DNA of 64,000 nucleotides from Desulfobotulus pelophilus. GTDB lineage: Bacteria > Desulfobacterota > Desulfobacteria > Desulfobacterales > ASO4-4. The position numbers and the translations under genes were made by a program. The notes beneath the pieces were generated by a model. It saw only the letters and a list, made by a program, of their open reading frames with translations, searched no databases and was not told the origin of the DNA. This document shows positions 1 through 8,825 of the stretch, one piece after another; within the stretch, counting starts at the first letter, position 1; every line of letters starts with the position of its first letter. The DNA lies in the NCBI RefSeq assembly GCF_026155325.1, contig NZ_JAPFPW010000010.1, positions 1 to 64,000 of the forward strand, in the 5' to 3' direction.

Positions 1-32
1 ACCATGGCCGATAGCCGCAAGTCCATGGACAG

Positions 33-261
33 GTCGCCCCCCATGCGGGGGCGTGGATTGAAACGCCGATTGATTCAAAATAACCAAAATCTTCCCAAGT
101 CGCCCCCCATGCGGGGGCGTGGATTGAAACACAAAGGCCCTGGCCGCATTCCGGAAGCGGGCGCGTCGCCCCCCATGCGGGGGCGTGGATTGAAACTCAC
201 CCTTATCAGAAGAGATGTGGAAGGAACGGGTCGCCCCCCATGCGGGGGCGTGGATTGAAAC
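33..261 (+). CRISPR. Type I-C CRISPR array, trailing end (4 repeats)
   Basis: Four identical 32-bp repeats lie at 33-64, 99-130, 165-196 and 230-261. They begin GTCGCCCCCC, contain the palindromic pairing CGCCCCC/GGGGGCG, and end ATTGAAAC, the 3' handle typical of type I-C (Dvulg) repeats. Complete spacers are 34, 34 and 33 bp (65-98, 131-164, 197-229); bases 1-32 are the end of a further spacer. The ATTGAAAC end sets transcription left to right, so the leader, the newest spacers and the cas genes should lie beyond base 1. The last repeat is undegraded, and no further repeat follows 261. The subtype is inferred from the repeat alone, because no cas gene is in the window. Confidence 0.96.
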
Positions 262-408
262 TGGCCACTATATAAAAAGAAAAAAACATTTTTAATACCC
301 CACCCGGAAATACAGAACATACATTATTGTAAACAGCCGCTTGATACTGTCAGAATAATCATCATAGAAAACTGCCAGACCCTTTTTTATACATTACCAG
401 CCTGTTTT

Positions 409-2001
409 TTACGCGCTGCGCTTCAGGCCAGAATCCTCCTGCATCCCTCGTACAGCGGGTATATCCGCCCAGATCCATCTGTTTTCTGCCAGTACAATAA
501 GATGTTTACGAACAAGGTCTTCCATGATGAAGGTGCAGAAGCCTTCTTCTTCCCCGGTCAAACGACTGATGGTCCTGCTTAAAAATGCAAGGGGATCTTC
601 TTCCGAAGAAATACCGGCCTCTTCCAGCAGGTCTTTCGACAGAATGGCAAAGATCAGTTCCATGCGACGGTTGCCCAGCACCCGGAGCTTTTCCTCTTCC
701 GTTCCTTCGCCCGCGGCAACCCTTTCCTGAATCACCTTCCATTCCGCATGAAGCGGGGCGTAACAGTCTTCCACAAAGGCCGTCATGCGTTCCGGAGAAA
801 CCCCCTCTGTGCGTACCACAGGGCTGTCCGCATCATAGAGACGCCAGTCGCTGGTAAGAATTTCCATGTCATATTCTTTAATATTTTCCCGAACCGTAGT
901 GCCGGGAAAAGGGCAAAGGAAGTGATATCCGGATTCAATGCCAAGTTCATCCTGAAATTCTTGGGTACGCCTAAGGCTTTCCTCCGTTTCTCCGGGAAGC
1001 CCCACCATAAAGGAAGCGTGGGCGCGCATCCCGGTTTCCCGGCAGGCAGCCACGGCCTCACGGGCCTGATCCAGAGTGATGCCCTTTTTAACCCGTTTCA
1101 ACATATCCGGACAGCCAGACTCAATACCAAAGCTGACGGACACACAGCCTGCTTCTTTCATGAGACGAAGAAGATGGGCGTTGATGGTATTGACCCGTGA
1201 AAAAACACTCCAGGAAAAGATAAGCCCCCGTTTCCGGATCTCCTCACAAAACACCTCCACCCGCCGGGCATTGGCAGTAAAAAGGTCGTCTGCAATATTA
1301 ATATAGGAAAATCCCATGGCAAGAAGCCCCTCAATTTCATTTACCACAAGATCTGCGCTGCGATGCCGTACCTTTGCGCCCACCATCCTGCGGCCAAGGC
1401 AGAAAATACAACCATTGGGACAACCCCTGCTGGTGATGATGCTCACGGGAAAACCCAAAGCCTGATAGCGGGAAATGGGAAGAAGATGCCGGGAGGGCAG
1501 AGGCAGGGTATCAAGATCTTGGATCAGGGGGCGTTCGGGCGTAAAAACCACACCGTCCTTTCCCCGTAAGGCAAGACCGGCAATGTCCTGCCAGCATTCC
1601 GGATCTTGCAGTCGGGGTACCAGTTCCGCCAGGGTGGCCTCACCTTCACCAAGAACGATGAGATCCAGCTCCGGTGTATCGTTCAGGAGATTTTCTGCAT
1701 CAAAGGTGGCGTGGGGACCCCCCATAAAACAGAGGGTATGGGGCCGGATTTTTCTGGCAACACGAATAATTTCAAGGGCTTCAGGGGCCGTCATGGTAAC
1801 GGCGGTGATGCCGATGACATCCGGCGGAAAATCTTCAAACTCTTTGCGTAAAATTTCAGGACTCCAGGGAGACACGATAAAATCAAGAATTTTCACCTCC
1901 GCTTTTTGAGCAAGACAGGCAGCGGCCACGTAGCAAAGCCCCAGAGGGGGAGACGGGGCCTGCTGCAGGGGATAGGGGGGAGCAATCAGTATGATGCGCA
2001 T
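409..2001 (-). CDS. B12-binding domain radical SAM protein
   Basis: About 530 aa. The N-terminal B12-binding Rossmann domain (residues 1-150) carries GGPHAT near 94-99 and GEGE near 118-121. The radical SAM core has the cluster motif CPNGCIFC at residues 194-201 (Cys194, 198, 201). The family (BchE/HpnR-like and others) does radical methylation, ring formation or related chemistry on varied substrates, so the substrate is unknown. The start chosen is the ATG at 2001, where TAAGGA is both the stop codon of the upstream small gene and the ribosome binding site, implying translational coupling. A longer in-frame reading to 2094 has no such site. No obvious terminator is seen before the CRISPR array. 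Confidence 0.9.
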   Translation of the reverse strand: MRIILIAPPYPLQQAPSPPLGLCYVAAACLAQKAEVKILDFIVSPWSPEILRKEFEDFPPDVIGITAVTMTAPEALEIIRVARKIRPHTLCFMGGPHATFDAENLLNDTPELDLIVLGEGEATLAELVPRLQDPECWQDIAGLALRGKDGVVFTPERPLIQDLDTLPLPSRHLLPISRYQALGFPVSIITSRGCPNGCIFCLGRRMVGAKVRHRSADLVVNEIEGLLAMGFSYINIADDLFTANARRVEVFCEEIRKRGLIFSWSVFSRVNTINAHLLRLMKEAGCVSVSFGIESGCPDMLKRVKKGITLDQAREAVAACRETGMRAHASFMVGLPGETEESLRRTQEFQDELGIESGYHFLCPFPGTTVRENIKEYDMEILTSDWRLYDADSPVVRTEGVSPERMTAFVEDCYAPLHAEWKVIQERVAAGEGTEEEKLRVLGNRRMELIFAILSKDLLEEAGISSEEDPLAFLSRTISRLTGEEEGFCTFIMEDLVRKHLIVLAENRWIWADIPAVRGMQEDSGLKRSA

Positions 2002-2009
2002 GGAGTTCC

Positions 2010-2357
2010 TTATAGGGCGGCTACAGCTGAATGAAAAGTGGATGTGAGAATATCTGGCATTCTCATTGAAAACCCGCACCAGCGGTGCGAGCATACCGTT
2101 ACCGTATCTGACGGGCCAGACGGATACATCTGTTTTAAAAAAACAAGAAAATTCCTGAAAAATCCCATCCGCAGCACCAGAATATCCACCGGTGCGTCAC
2201 AGCCTGTTTCCATGGCCGTAATGTGGTTAATGGCAATTTTCCGCGGATCCTCAAAGACCATGGGTAAACCACCGGGACTTTCTTCCCCAAACATACGAAC
2301 CAGAATCTTTTCGGTGAAGTCACCAACAGAGATGAAGCCAACCTGAGAGGTACTCAT
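2010..2357 (-). CDS. Short pyrroline-5-carboxylate reductase-like (Rossmann) protein, possibly degenerate
   Basis: 115 aa starting MSTSQVGFISVGDFTEKIL, which resembles the dinucleotide-binding start of ProC (VGFIGxGNMxExIL), followed by MVFEDPRK, like the end of strand beta-2 in that fold. The second half (residues 60-115) does not resemble ProC and the catalytic C-terminal domain is absent, so this may be a truncated or frame-shifted relic. AAGGGG lies 7 bases before the ATG. Its stop overlaps the ribosome binding site of the radical SAM gene, so it is at least transcribed and coupled with it. The family call is weak; a radical SAM accessory protein is an alternative. Confidence 0.5.
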   Translation of the reverse strand: MSTSQVGFISVGDFTEKILVRMFGEESPGGLPMVFEDPRKIAINHITAMETGCDAPVDILVLRMGFFRNFLVFLKQMYPSGPSDTVTVCSHRWCGFSMRMPDILTSTFHSAVAAL

Positions 2358-2572
2358 AAAAAACCCCTTTTTCTGCCAACGGCCATCACCGTGTTCCAAC
2401 CGCCAAGCGGAAATTTTTCTGGTGGGGAGAAGAAACTGTCTGAAAAACTGTTCCGTATCTGTGTCCGCCAGGGTTCATTTGCGGTCAACCCTGCACTTTT
2501 TATACATTTTCATAGTATGTTTTTCATAAAAAACGTATAAAATTTAAAAATGGCCAAAACAATCAGGATCAA

Positions 2573-2603
2573 CGGTTCTTCGTCCTTGCATGCAAGAACC
2601 GTA
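2573..2603. promoter_or_regulatory. Nested palindrome in divergent intergenic region
   Basis: ACGGTTCTT (2573-2581) is repeated inverted as AAGAACCGT (2595-2603), and the loop side contains the 12-bp palindrome CTTGCATGCAAG (2586-2597). It lies in the 313-bp gap between the divergent genes starting at 2357 (-) and 2671 (+). The rest of the gap is AT-rich and holds no recognisable gene. It could be an operator or an RNA hairpin in the leader of the + strand gene. Confidence 0.4.
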
Positions 2604-2670
2604 TAGACAAGCATGTGGCTTTGAATGGAACAACAGGCTTTCTGTCTGTATAGCAAGGAAAGAAATCATA

Positions 2671-3462
2671 ATGAAAACCGGTTTTTTACCATCGAATTTC
2701 CGATTGTCTGCATATCTGCTTGCCACCCTTTGGTTTGCCTTCATGGCCTGTACAGGTCCTGCTTCATCCGTTTCATCCCTCGACCCGTCAGCCGAAACCG
2801 CCCTGATCCGCCTGCAAGGAAAAACCGCAACCTTCGCTGGTGCACTAACAGAGGAAAACCTTAAAGCTTTTCTCAGGGCCGTTGACGGGAAAAACATTTC
2901 GAAACTGATTATTGCTTCGGCCGGGGGCGAGGTAAATGCAGGCATGACCATGGGTGAGTGGGTGTTTGTCAATCAGGTCGATGTTGCGGTTGAGCGCATG
3001 TGCATGTCCTCCTGCGCCAATTACATATTCACCGCCGGAGTCCAGAAAACCATACACAAGGATTCCATCGTAGGCTGGCATGGCAACGTTCATCAGACAA
3101 TCAAAGAATCCGATACAAGCATACGCACGGCCATTATGGAAACCTATGAACAGCTTCCGAAAGAACAGAAGGACAGGATGGACATTACCCTGATAATCGA
3201 GCAGGAAATCCGACAGGCTCAGGAATACTTTACGCAGAGCCTCGAAAGGGAGAAGCGTTTTTTTACCAGCATCGGAGTCGATGAATATCTGTGCCGCATC
3301 GGAAACCAGGAGTACGGAGCCGAAGATTTCTTCCTGTTATCCATTCAGGACATGATGCGTTTCGGCGTAACCGGAGTCAAAGCCCCGGACGGTTATGAAA
3401 CCACAGACCTTGCACCCTTTCGAAAGACCGGGAAAAGCGTTGAATTCATCCGGATTGATTAG
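2671..3462 (+). CDS. Secreted ClpP/SppA-fold protein (COG3904-like)
   Basis: 263 aa. A hydrophobic N-terminus (residues 12-25) ends in FMAC at 24-27, so it may be a lipoprotein with an imperfect lipobox, or a simple secreted protein. The core has the crotonase/ClpP-like pattern: IIASAGGEVNAGM (80-92), then MCMSSCANYIF (110-120) with a candidate nucleophile Ser113 or Ser114, and GWHG (135-138) with a candidate catalytic His137. This matches the COG3904 periplasmic family; whether it is a peptidase is unproven. The start is ATG 2671 with AAGGAAAG upstream; the reading frame continues upstream without a better site. It lies 50 bp before lnt on the same strand. Confidence 0.7.
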   Translation: MKTGFLPSNFRLSAYLLATLWFAFMACTGPASSVSSLDPSAETALIRLQGKTATFAGALTEENLKAFLRAVDGKNISKLIIASAGGEVNAGMTMGEWVFVNQVDVAVERMCMSSCANYIFTAGVQKTIHKDSIVGWHGNVHQTIKESDTSIRTAIMETYEQLPKEQKDRMDITLIIEQEIRQAQEYFTQSLEREKRFFTSIGVDEYLCRIGNQEYGAEDFFLLSIQDMMRFGVTGVKAPDGYETTDLAPFRKTGKSVEFIRID

Positions 3463-3515
3463 CCAAAGGAAAACCTGAAACGAAAAAAGGATCTGACCCT
3501 TGCCGCAAGGCAAGA

Positions 3516-5174
3516 GTGAAACCAGACTGTAAAAAAATAATGACTGATTTTTCCGGTTTCGCCATAAAGTATCTTCATCATCCATATGCTCTCCGCCTTT
3601 CTCTTGCCCTTCTGCTGGCAAGCGGACTGGCAGGCTTAAGCCTTCCTTCCGGTCCTCTGATCTGGCTGCCCCTTGCAGCCCTTGTTCCCTTTTTTATGGC
3701 CCTTCGGGGATGTCAGCCTGCAAGAGGGTATGCTCTGGGATGGGCAGGCGGCAGCCTCTTCTGGCTGATTTCCACCTTCTGGATATATAGCGGTTGCCGT
3801 GAACTCATGGGCTGGTCTGTACCAGCCTCACTCACTGCCACCCTGCTCTTTGTTTTATATCAGGGCCTTCCCTACGGACTTGCGGGCCTTGTCTGCGGCA
3901 TTGCCAACAGATATGGAAAAACAGCAGGCCCTTTTTTCACCGCAGGTATTTTCACCCTTTTCATTGCCATCTGGCCCGGACTCTGCCCCGGCAGTCCTGC
4001 CATAAGCCTTTATACATGGACCAGAATCATACAGATAGCAGACATCGGGGGAATGCATTTCGTACTCTTTTTCATGTTCCTCTCCAATGTCTTTCTGGCA
4101 GAAATCCTGAGTCCTTCCCCATTCAAAGAAAAAATACGATATTGCACGATTTTTATTCTTCTGCTTTGCCTTGTGCTGGGCTACGGCAGCCTTCGCCTTA
4201 ATCAGCTAAAAACTTTGGCAACCTCCCATACTGAATCCCGCATAAGTGTCCGCACCATACAGCCCAATATCCCATTCAGGACAGACCCTTTAAACCAAAA
4301 CCCGCTGAAAAGTAACCACCGGATCATGGGGCAGCTCACCGAAGAATCCTCTCAGCATCTGGCACCGCCGGATCTTATTCTCTGGCCGGAAGGCCCCGGT
4401 ACTCCTGCCTGCGATAACCTGGATATGAAAGTCCTTGCCCGGTTAGAAAAAATCAGCGGCAGCCCCATTCTTTTTACCTGCACAGAATATATTTATCGTT
4501 TGAAAAAGCAGGAATCCCTAATAAACCCTGACGGATCGGAAAGGCTTCCGGTCATTCCCATGCGGGAACTCAAGGCCATGTATAACAGCATGGCCCTGCT
4601 GAAAAACGGACAGATCAAAGAATTTTATCGTAAAACAAGACTGGTTCCCTTTGGAGAAGCCACACCCTTTGGAGAACATTTGCCTATTTTAAGAAAGTTT
4701 ATTGGAAAACCCTATGAATTCAATCGTGGACCCGGCCCGGCTCTCCTCTCTTTGCAAGATGATCTGCAAGTACAGCCCCTCATCTGCTTTGAAAGCGGTT
4801 TTCCGGACATCAGCCGCTCTGGGGCTGCTCTGGGGGCGGATGCCTTTGTCACGGTTGCCAATGACGGCTGGTTTGTGCATGAAAAAGCAGCAGAACTCCA
4901 CCTTGGCCTGGCACTGTTCCGGGCTGTGGAGCAGCGCCGTCCCATGATCCGTGCCACCAACACGGGTATGGGCGCCCACATTGCTGCCACAGGCGAAATT
5001 ATAGAAGGCACAAAAACTCCCATGGATCAGACTACTTTCCGTCAGGCCAGTCTCCATGTTCCAGATGTGCAGACACCTTATCAGCTCATGGGAAATATCT
5101 GGCTTTGGGTTTTAACACTCATTCTTATAATGACCCGATATTCATCCCTGAATAAAAAGACAGGATTCGTGTAA
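3516..5174 (+). CDS. lnt: Apolipoprotein N-acyltransferase
   Basis: 552 aa. It transfers the third acyl chain to the N-terminal Cys of lipoproteins in the inner membrane, which indicates a Gram-negative cell. Several N-terminal membrane helices (about residues 27-230) are followed by a nitrilase-like periplasmic domain. The catalytic triad is present: Glu292 (LILWPEG), Lys373 (FYRKTRLVPFGE) and Cys424 (LICFE), and a last helix is near the C-terminus. GTG 3516 is preferred because AAGGCAAGA precedes it; the in-frame ATG at 3540 has no ribosome binding site. A segment near 4346-4443 has a degraded copy at 6508-6599. Confidence 0.9.
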   Translation: MKPDCKKIMTDFSGFAIKYLHHPYALRLSLALLLASGLAGLSLPSGPLIWLPLAALVPFFMALRGCQPARGYALGWAGGSLFWLISTFWIYSGCRELMGWSVPASLTATLLFVLYQGLPYGLAGLVCGIANRYGKTAGPFFTAGIFTLFIAIWPGLCPGSPAISLYTWTRIIQIADIGGMHFVLFFMFLSNVFLAEILSPSPFKEKIRYCTIFILLLCLVLGYGSLRLNQLKTLATSHTESRISVRTIQPNIPFRTDPLNQNPLKSNHRIMGQLTEESSQHLAPPDLILWPEGPGTPACDNLDMKVLARLEKISGSPILFTCTEYIYRLKKQESLINPDGSERLPVIPMRELKAMYNSMALLKNGQIKEFYRKTRLVPFGEATPFGEHLPILRKFIGKPYEFNRGPGPALLSLQDDLQVQPLICFESGFPDISRSGAALGADAFVTVANDGWFVHEKAAELHLGLALFRAVEQRRPMIRATNTGMGAHIAATGEIIEGTKTPMDQTTFRQASLHVPDVQTPYQLMGNIWLWVLTLILIMTRYSSLNKKTGFV

Positions 5175-5181
5175 CGAAATT

Positions 5182-5566
5182 TCACCGGGTAAACAGCCCG
5201 GTCCCCTCCTGTGCCACCCTACGGCAGGCATCAAGAAACTTTTCATTCACCTCATCACCATGCAGGGTCATACGAAGAAACCCCTGATTCTGAATACCTC
5301 TAAGACGATTCAGGTTAGCCGTAAGAAAGCCCTGCTCTGCCAGAAGGCCATGGAGGGCATCCGCTCCGAGATCTGTGTGACGGAACATAAACACAACAAA
5401 CATACCAAGATGATTCCTACTTATCCATACGGGGCTTCAGGCCTGGAAGAATTAAACGTCACCTTGTTAACATCAACAAAACGGCCACATGCCAACAATC
5501 TTGCCATGGCAAGTTCTCCTGTTCCATCACAGCAGAATAAGAGGCAGGCCAATAAGCATGGCTGAT
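5182..5566 (-). pseudogene. Decayed PLP-dependent aminotransferase (class I/II, HisC/CobD-like), C-terminal remnant
   Basis: The longest open piece (5182-5403, 73 codons) reads LLAEQGFLTANLN, then FLRMTLHGDEVNEKFLDAC, matching the C-terminal end of fold-type I aminotransferases (LRITVGTxEEN), including the substrate-binding Arg. Upstream on the same strand (5404-5566) further pieces such as ARLLACGRFVDVNKVTF read in other frames, so frameshifts separate them, and the N-terminal two thirds including the PLP lysine are missing. It is convergent with lnt (7 bp apart). A second copy of its last 168 bp, about 96% identical by eye, lies at 6593-6760. The exact aminotransferase type is uncertain. 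Confidence 0.65.
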
Positions 5567-5741
5567 TCAGGTCGTTTGTTTATCGTATATTCCTATGGCC
5601 TCGCTTGACCAGTTTTTATAATACGCCCTTGGAAAAATAATGATCACCAATGGCCATAAAAAATGAGCCCAACGGTAAGGCTGAGGCTGAAACGGGTACA
5701 GATCCAAAGTAGACTGGTTACTATAAGGAATTTTTAAACAC

Positions 5742-5770
5742 AAAAAACCCGCTCCACTATGGGAACGGGC
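5742..5770 (-). terminator. Rho-independent terminator
   Basis: On the minus strand CCCGTTCC (5769-5762), a 6-nt loop, then GGAGCGGG (5755-5748) forms an 8-bp stem with one G-T pair, followed by TTTTTT. It ends the transcript of the DUF1566 gene just upstream. The stretch from 5567 to 5741 holds no recognisable gene. Confidence 0.85.
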
Positions 5771-5810
5771 TTATATTACAAAAACAGGTTGCATTACAAA
5801 AAGGCAAAAA

Positions 5811-6308
5811 TCACTGTCCGGCGCGAACAAGACGTACACGGAAGTTGTCGCTCTTGTGGCTGTTGCCAACAGCTCCGTATCTGAAATGGATGCCCAACGC
5901 ATAGGTTCTGAGGCTGCCATTAGGCGTGGAAGACCAAAACTTATATGGACCAGGAAAAACATTCTGATCATAAGGTGCCAGAGTCTTCAACTCATCAATG
6001 TTCGGAACCCGAAATCCACCCGAAGCTGTCACTCTTACTGCATCATCCCAGGTTCCTTCCCAGGCTGTTCCGCTACAGCCTGAACCTGTCCAAGTCTGAC
6101 CATAAGCACAGCGCTGCCATTCCAGGCCCGTACTCGTATCCCTGACTATGCCACCGTTGCTTCCAGCGACCTCTTGAAACCGGGAAGGATCGAACGGCTG
6201 CTGCGCTGCCTGTACAGCTCCTGTAACACCCCAAAGCACCATCATCCCCAAAAAAATTACCAGTTTTTTTCTGAAACGCCCCTTACTATGAACCTGTTTT
6301 TCTTTCAT
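5811..6308 (-). CDS. Secreted DUF1566 (Lcl C-terminal domain) protein
   Basis: 165 aa. A long signal peptide (positive residues to about 15, hydrophobic 16-30) has a predicted cut after AVQA. The mature part has the DUF1566 pattern: RDTSTGLEWQRC, then TWDDAVR, FRVPNIDELKTL, FWSSTP and FRVRLVR near the end. The fold resembles formylglycine-generating-enzyme/C-lectin domains and is often found in surface or secreted proteins of Desulfobacterota; its function is unknown. The start is ATG 6308, because AAAAAGGAAAA lies just upstream. It is a single-gene transcript ending at the 5742-5770 terminator and sits between two scrambled pseudogene stretches. Confidence 0.8.
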   Translation of the reverse strand: MKEKQVHSKGRFRKKLVIFLGMMVLWGVTGAVQAAQQPFDPSRFQEVAGSNGGIVRDTSTGLEWQRCAYGQTWTGSGCSGTAWEGTWDDAVRVTASGGFRVPNIDELKTLAPYDQNVFPGPYKFWSSTPNGSLRTYALGIHFRYGAVGNSHKSDNFRVRLVRAGQ

Positions 6309-6435
6309 TGTTTTTTCCTTTTTAAAATGTTTCTTCAATACTTCACTTCGTCATCAAACCTTTTGATGCTGGCCTTTAAAGAAGAGTTTTATGAGCCATC
6401 AAGGCTGACCGAACAATTCATTTGTAATGGTAATT

Positions 6436-6760
6436 GCAACAAACATACCAAGATGATTCTTACTTGTCCATACGGGGCTGCTAGGCCTGGAAGAATTATA
6501 AACGACACCTCAGCCATTCGACATACTCCAGCGGATCTAATCCTCTGGCCTGAAGCCCCGGCATATCGGCCTGCGACTACCTGGATATCAAAGCCCGGTC
6601 CCCTCCTGTGCCACCCTGCGGCAGGCATCAAGAAACTTTTCATTCACCTCATCCCCATGCAGGGCCATACGAAGAAACCCTGATTCTGAATACCTCTAAG
6701 ACGATTCAGGTTAGCCGTAAAAAAGCCCTGCTCTGCCAGAAAGCCATGGAGGGCATCCGC
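6436..6760. pseudogene. Mosaic of copied fragments (aminotransferase 5' part / lnt / aminotransferase 3' end)
   Basis: Three consecutive degenerate copies of sequence found to the left. 6436-6507 matches 5394-5462 (for example ACATACCAAGATGATTC in both). 6508-6599 matches the inside of lnt, about 4346-4443 (around CTCTGGCC and ACCTGGATAT). 6593-6760 matches 5196-5363 at about 96% by eye. The lnt/aminotransferase join coincides with the shared hexamer GCCCGG. This is what a tandem duplication of the lnt-aminotransferase segment would leave after an internal deletion. No intact reading frame survives. Confidence 0.75.
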
Positions 6761-6966
6761 ATGACCAAGGAAGCCATCAACGCCAACCTCGATGTGGGCG
6801 GACTGGAAACAGCCCTTCAGATGGAAGACCGCAACCAGATGATGATTGCCTATACCTACCGCATGACACCGCATCCTGAAAAGCTCCGGGGGTCCGCTTC
6901 TGCCATGGTTTAAGACGTATGAGCCATGACAGACCGGCTCTTTCTTCCCCTCCTCCATTCCGGTAA
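6751..6966 (+). pseudogene. Copy of the 3' end of the enoyl-CoA hydratase gene plus its terminator
   Basis: About 215 bp match 22941-23155, the last ~43 codons of the enoyl-CoA hydratase gene and its downstream hairpin, with scattered substitutions and small indels (roughly 90% by eye). The copy is fused to the aminotransferase fragment exactly at GGGCATCCGC (6751-6760), a 10-mer present in both parents (5354-5363 and 22941-22950). The hairpin arms CTGCCATGG...CCATG are partly decayed. Nothing recognisable follows from 6967 to 7161. Confidence 0.8.
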
Positions 6967-7161
6967 ATTCACAAATCCGATTGCAGAGCACAAAACTGAC
7001 GCCTCCTTCCAACGGGAAAGATCTGGAAAAAGAAGAAATTTTCATATAAGAAATCATTATTGTGGATCGGAAATATATGAATGCCGGATTCGGCACATCG
7101 CCATGGGGCAGGTCATGGAGTTCTGACAGTAAGGCAATCATTTTCAAGCAGGAAATATGAC

Positions 7162-8780
7162 ATGAAACCTGTCGGATATCTCGTTGGCGGCACAAGTCTT
7201 TTTTTTGCTGGCTTACATTTGCTCAGCTCTGGATTGTGCAGGATGACCGGACGGCGGTTCCTCTTGCATTTTGTCAAGTGGGTTGGCACCTATACCAAGG
7301 CAGGAATGGTGGGGTTTGTCACAGGCTTTTTGTCCCAGTCCATGTCCGCCCTGTCCTTCATTGTGAGCAGCCTTGTGGGCGCAGGGATGCTTCCTGTAAA
7401 ACGGGACATGATGGTAATCTTTTGGGCCAACGCCGGTATTGGAATTATGATTCTTCTGGCCGTGCTGGACATCAAGGTCCTTGTTCTTTTCGTTCTGGGA
7501 GCTGCCGGAATCTGTTTCGCCTTTAAAAAACCACGGCATATGGAAAATATAGGCCAGACGCTGTTTGGCGGTGCCATGCTGCTTTACGGTCTGATCATGC
7601 TCCGCACCGGGGCAGAGCCCCTGGCCGCCATGCCCTGGTTTGAGGCTTTTCTTTTCTCCGGGGACAGTCATCCTATCTCATCTCATTTCTCATAGGGGTC
7701 CTGCTCACGGTTCTCTGCCAGTCTTCAACAGCGGTTTCCATTCTGGCCATTGCCCTGACCCAGGTGGTTCGCTTTTCCATGGAACAGACCATGATGATTA
7801 TCTGCGGAACCAATATCGATTCAGGGGCCGTCAACTGAATACTTGCCACGACCATCCGGGGCGCCCAGAAACAACTGATCATGTCTCAGGTCTTTTTCAA
7901 CATCGCCGCAGCACTGGTCTTCGTATCCCTGTTCTATCTGGAGATTATAACCGGTATCCCCCTTGTCATGGCTCTGGTACAAAGCTTCCCTACTCCCATG
8001 GAGCAGCAGGCAGCCCTTGTCTGTCTGATCTTCAACTGCGGGGGAGCCGTGGTTTTGTCAATGTTCCTGACCCCGTTTTACAAAATTGTCGCCCGTGGAT
8101 GGTCAACCACAAGCCAAGAAGAATGGTCCAGAACCGCTTTTTTAGGCGACGAAATGGCGGATGCGCCGGAAGTCGCACGGACGCTCCTTACCAGAGAACA
8201 GGCCCGTTTGATGTGCTTTACTGTCCGCTACCCGGAGATTTTGCAAAAACCTATGGAAGATGAAGACGGCAAAGTCATGGAAGCCCTGCATGCTTCTTTT
8301 CAGACGGTTTCCAGAGAAATCGAATCGCACGCAGCAGAAATCATAAAACATCCCCTTGATCCCGAAGGGCTGGAAATTCTGCTCATCGCCCAGAACAAAC
8401 AGAAACAGATGGAAAACCTGAATGATCTTCTGTACCAGTTCACACAGACATGCCCTAATCTGTCCGGCGGCTTGCAGGATATCTTTCAGCCGACCTTTCT
8501 TCAGGGGCTGGATTTTCTGCTGCAAACCGCCTGTGAGGCAGAAAACTCCCATGACCCTGCGGATTCGGAACATCTGTTACATCTGACCCACGACAAGGCA
8601 AAGGTTTTTCAATCCATCCGCAACTCGTATCTGCGCAGTGGAAATAAGCTGAGCTTGGAAGACCGCCGTGTCTTTCTGGACCTGACCGGCCTGTTCGAGC
8701 GCATCGGCTGGACCATGGACCGCATTGGCAAACTGCAGTATGCGCAAAAGCTTTTGGAACGTTCCGGAATTGCGGAGTGA
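7162..8780 (+). pseudogene. Na/Pi cotransporter family protein with PhoU-like tail, disrupted
   Basis: The first part (7162-7695) carries membrane helices and the first half-site QSMSALSF. The frame then shifts near 7655-7670 (one base apparently missing), and the other frame continues with the second half-site QSSTAVS. An in-frame TGA at 7836-7838 follows, then open reading from 7881 to 8780. That last part finishes the transporter helices and ends in a PhoU-like helical domain (about 8150-8770). Two independent lesions argue for a pseudogene, or for sequencing error, rather than recoding. AGGA lies upstream of ATG 7162. An intact protein would be about 540 aa (NptA/YjbB-like phosphate transport). 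Confidence 0.75.
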
Positions 8781-8825
8781 ACCTGTAAACCCCTTACTCT
8801 TCTTAAACATTCCGGAGAACCATCC

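Noticed and set aside
5182-5403. Threonine aldolase identity for the PLP-enzyme remnant
   Set aside because: The LRMTLHGDEVNEKFLDAC end fits class I/II aminotransferases (HisC/CobD) better than threonine aldolase.
6644-7195. 183-codon minus-strand frame across the mosaic region
   Set aside because: It is the complement of copied echA and aminotransferase fragments; no ribosome binding site or family resemblance.
7836-7838. TGA in the Na/Pi cotransporter as selenocysteine
   Set aside because: The position is not a redox site, a separate frameshift also breaks the gene, and no selenocysteine insertion hairpin was seen.
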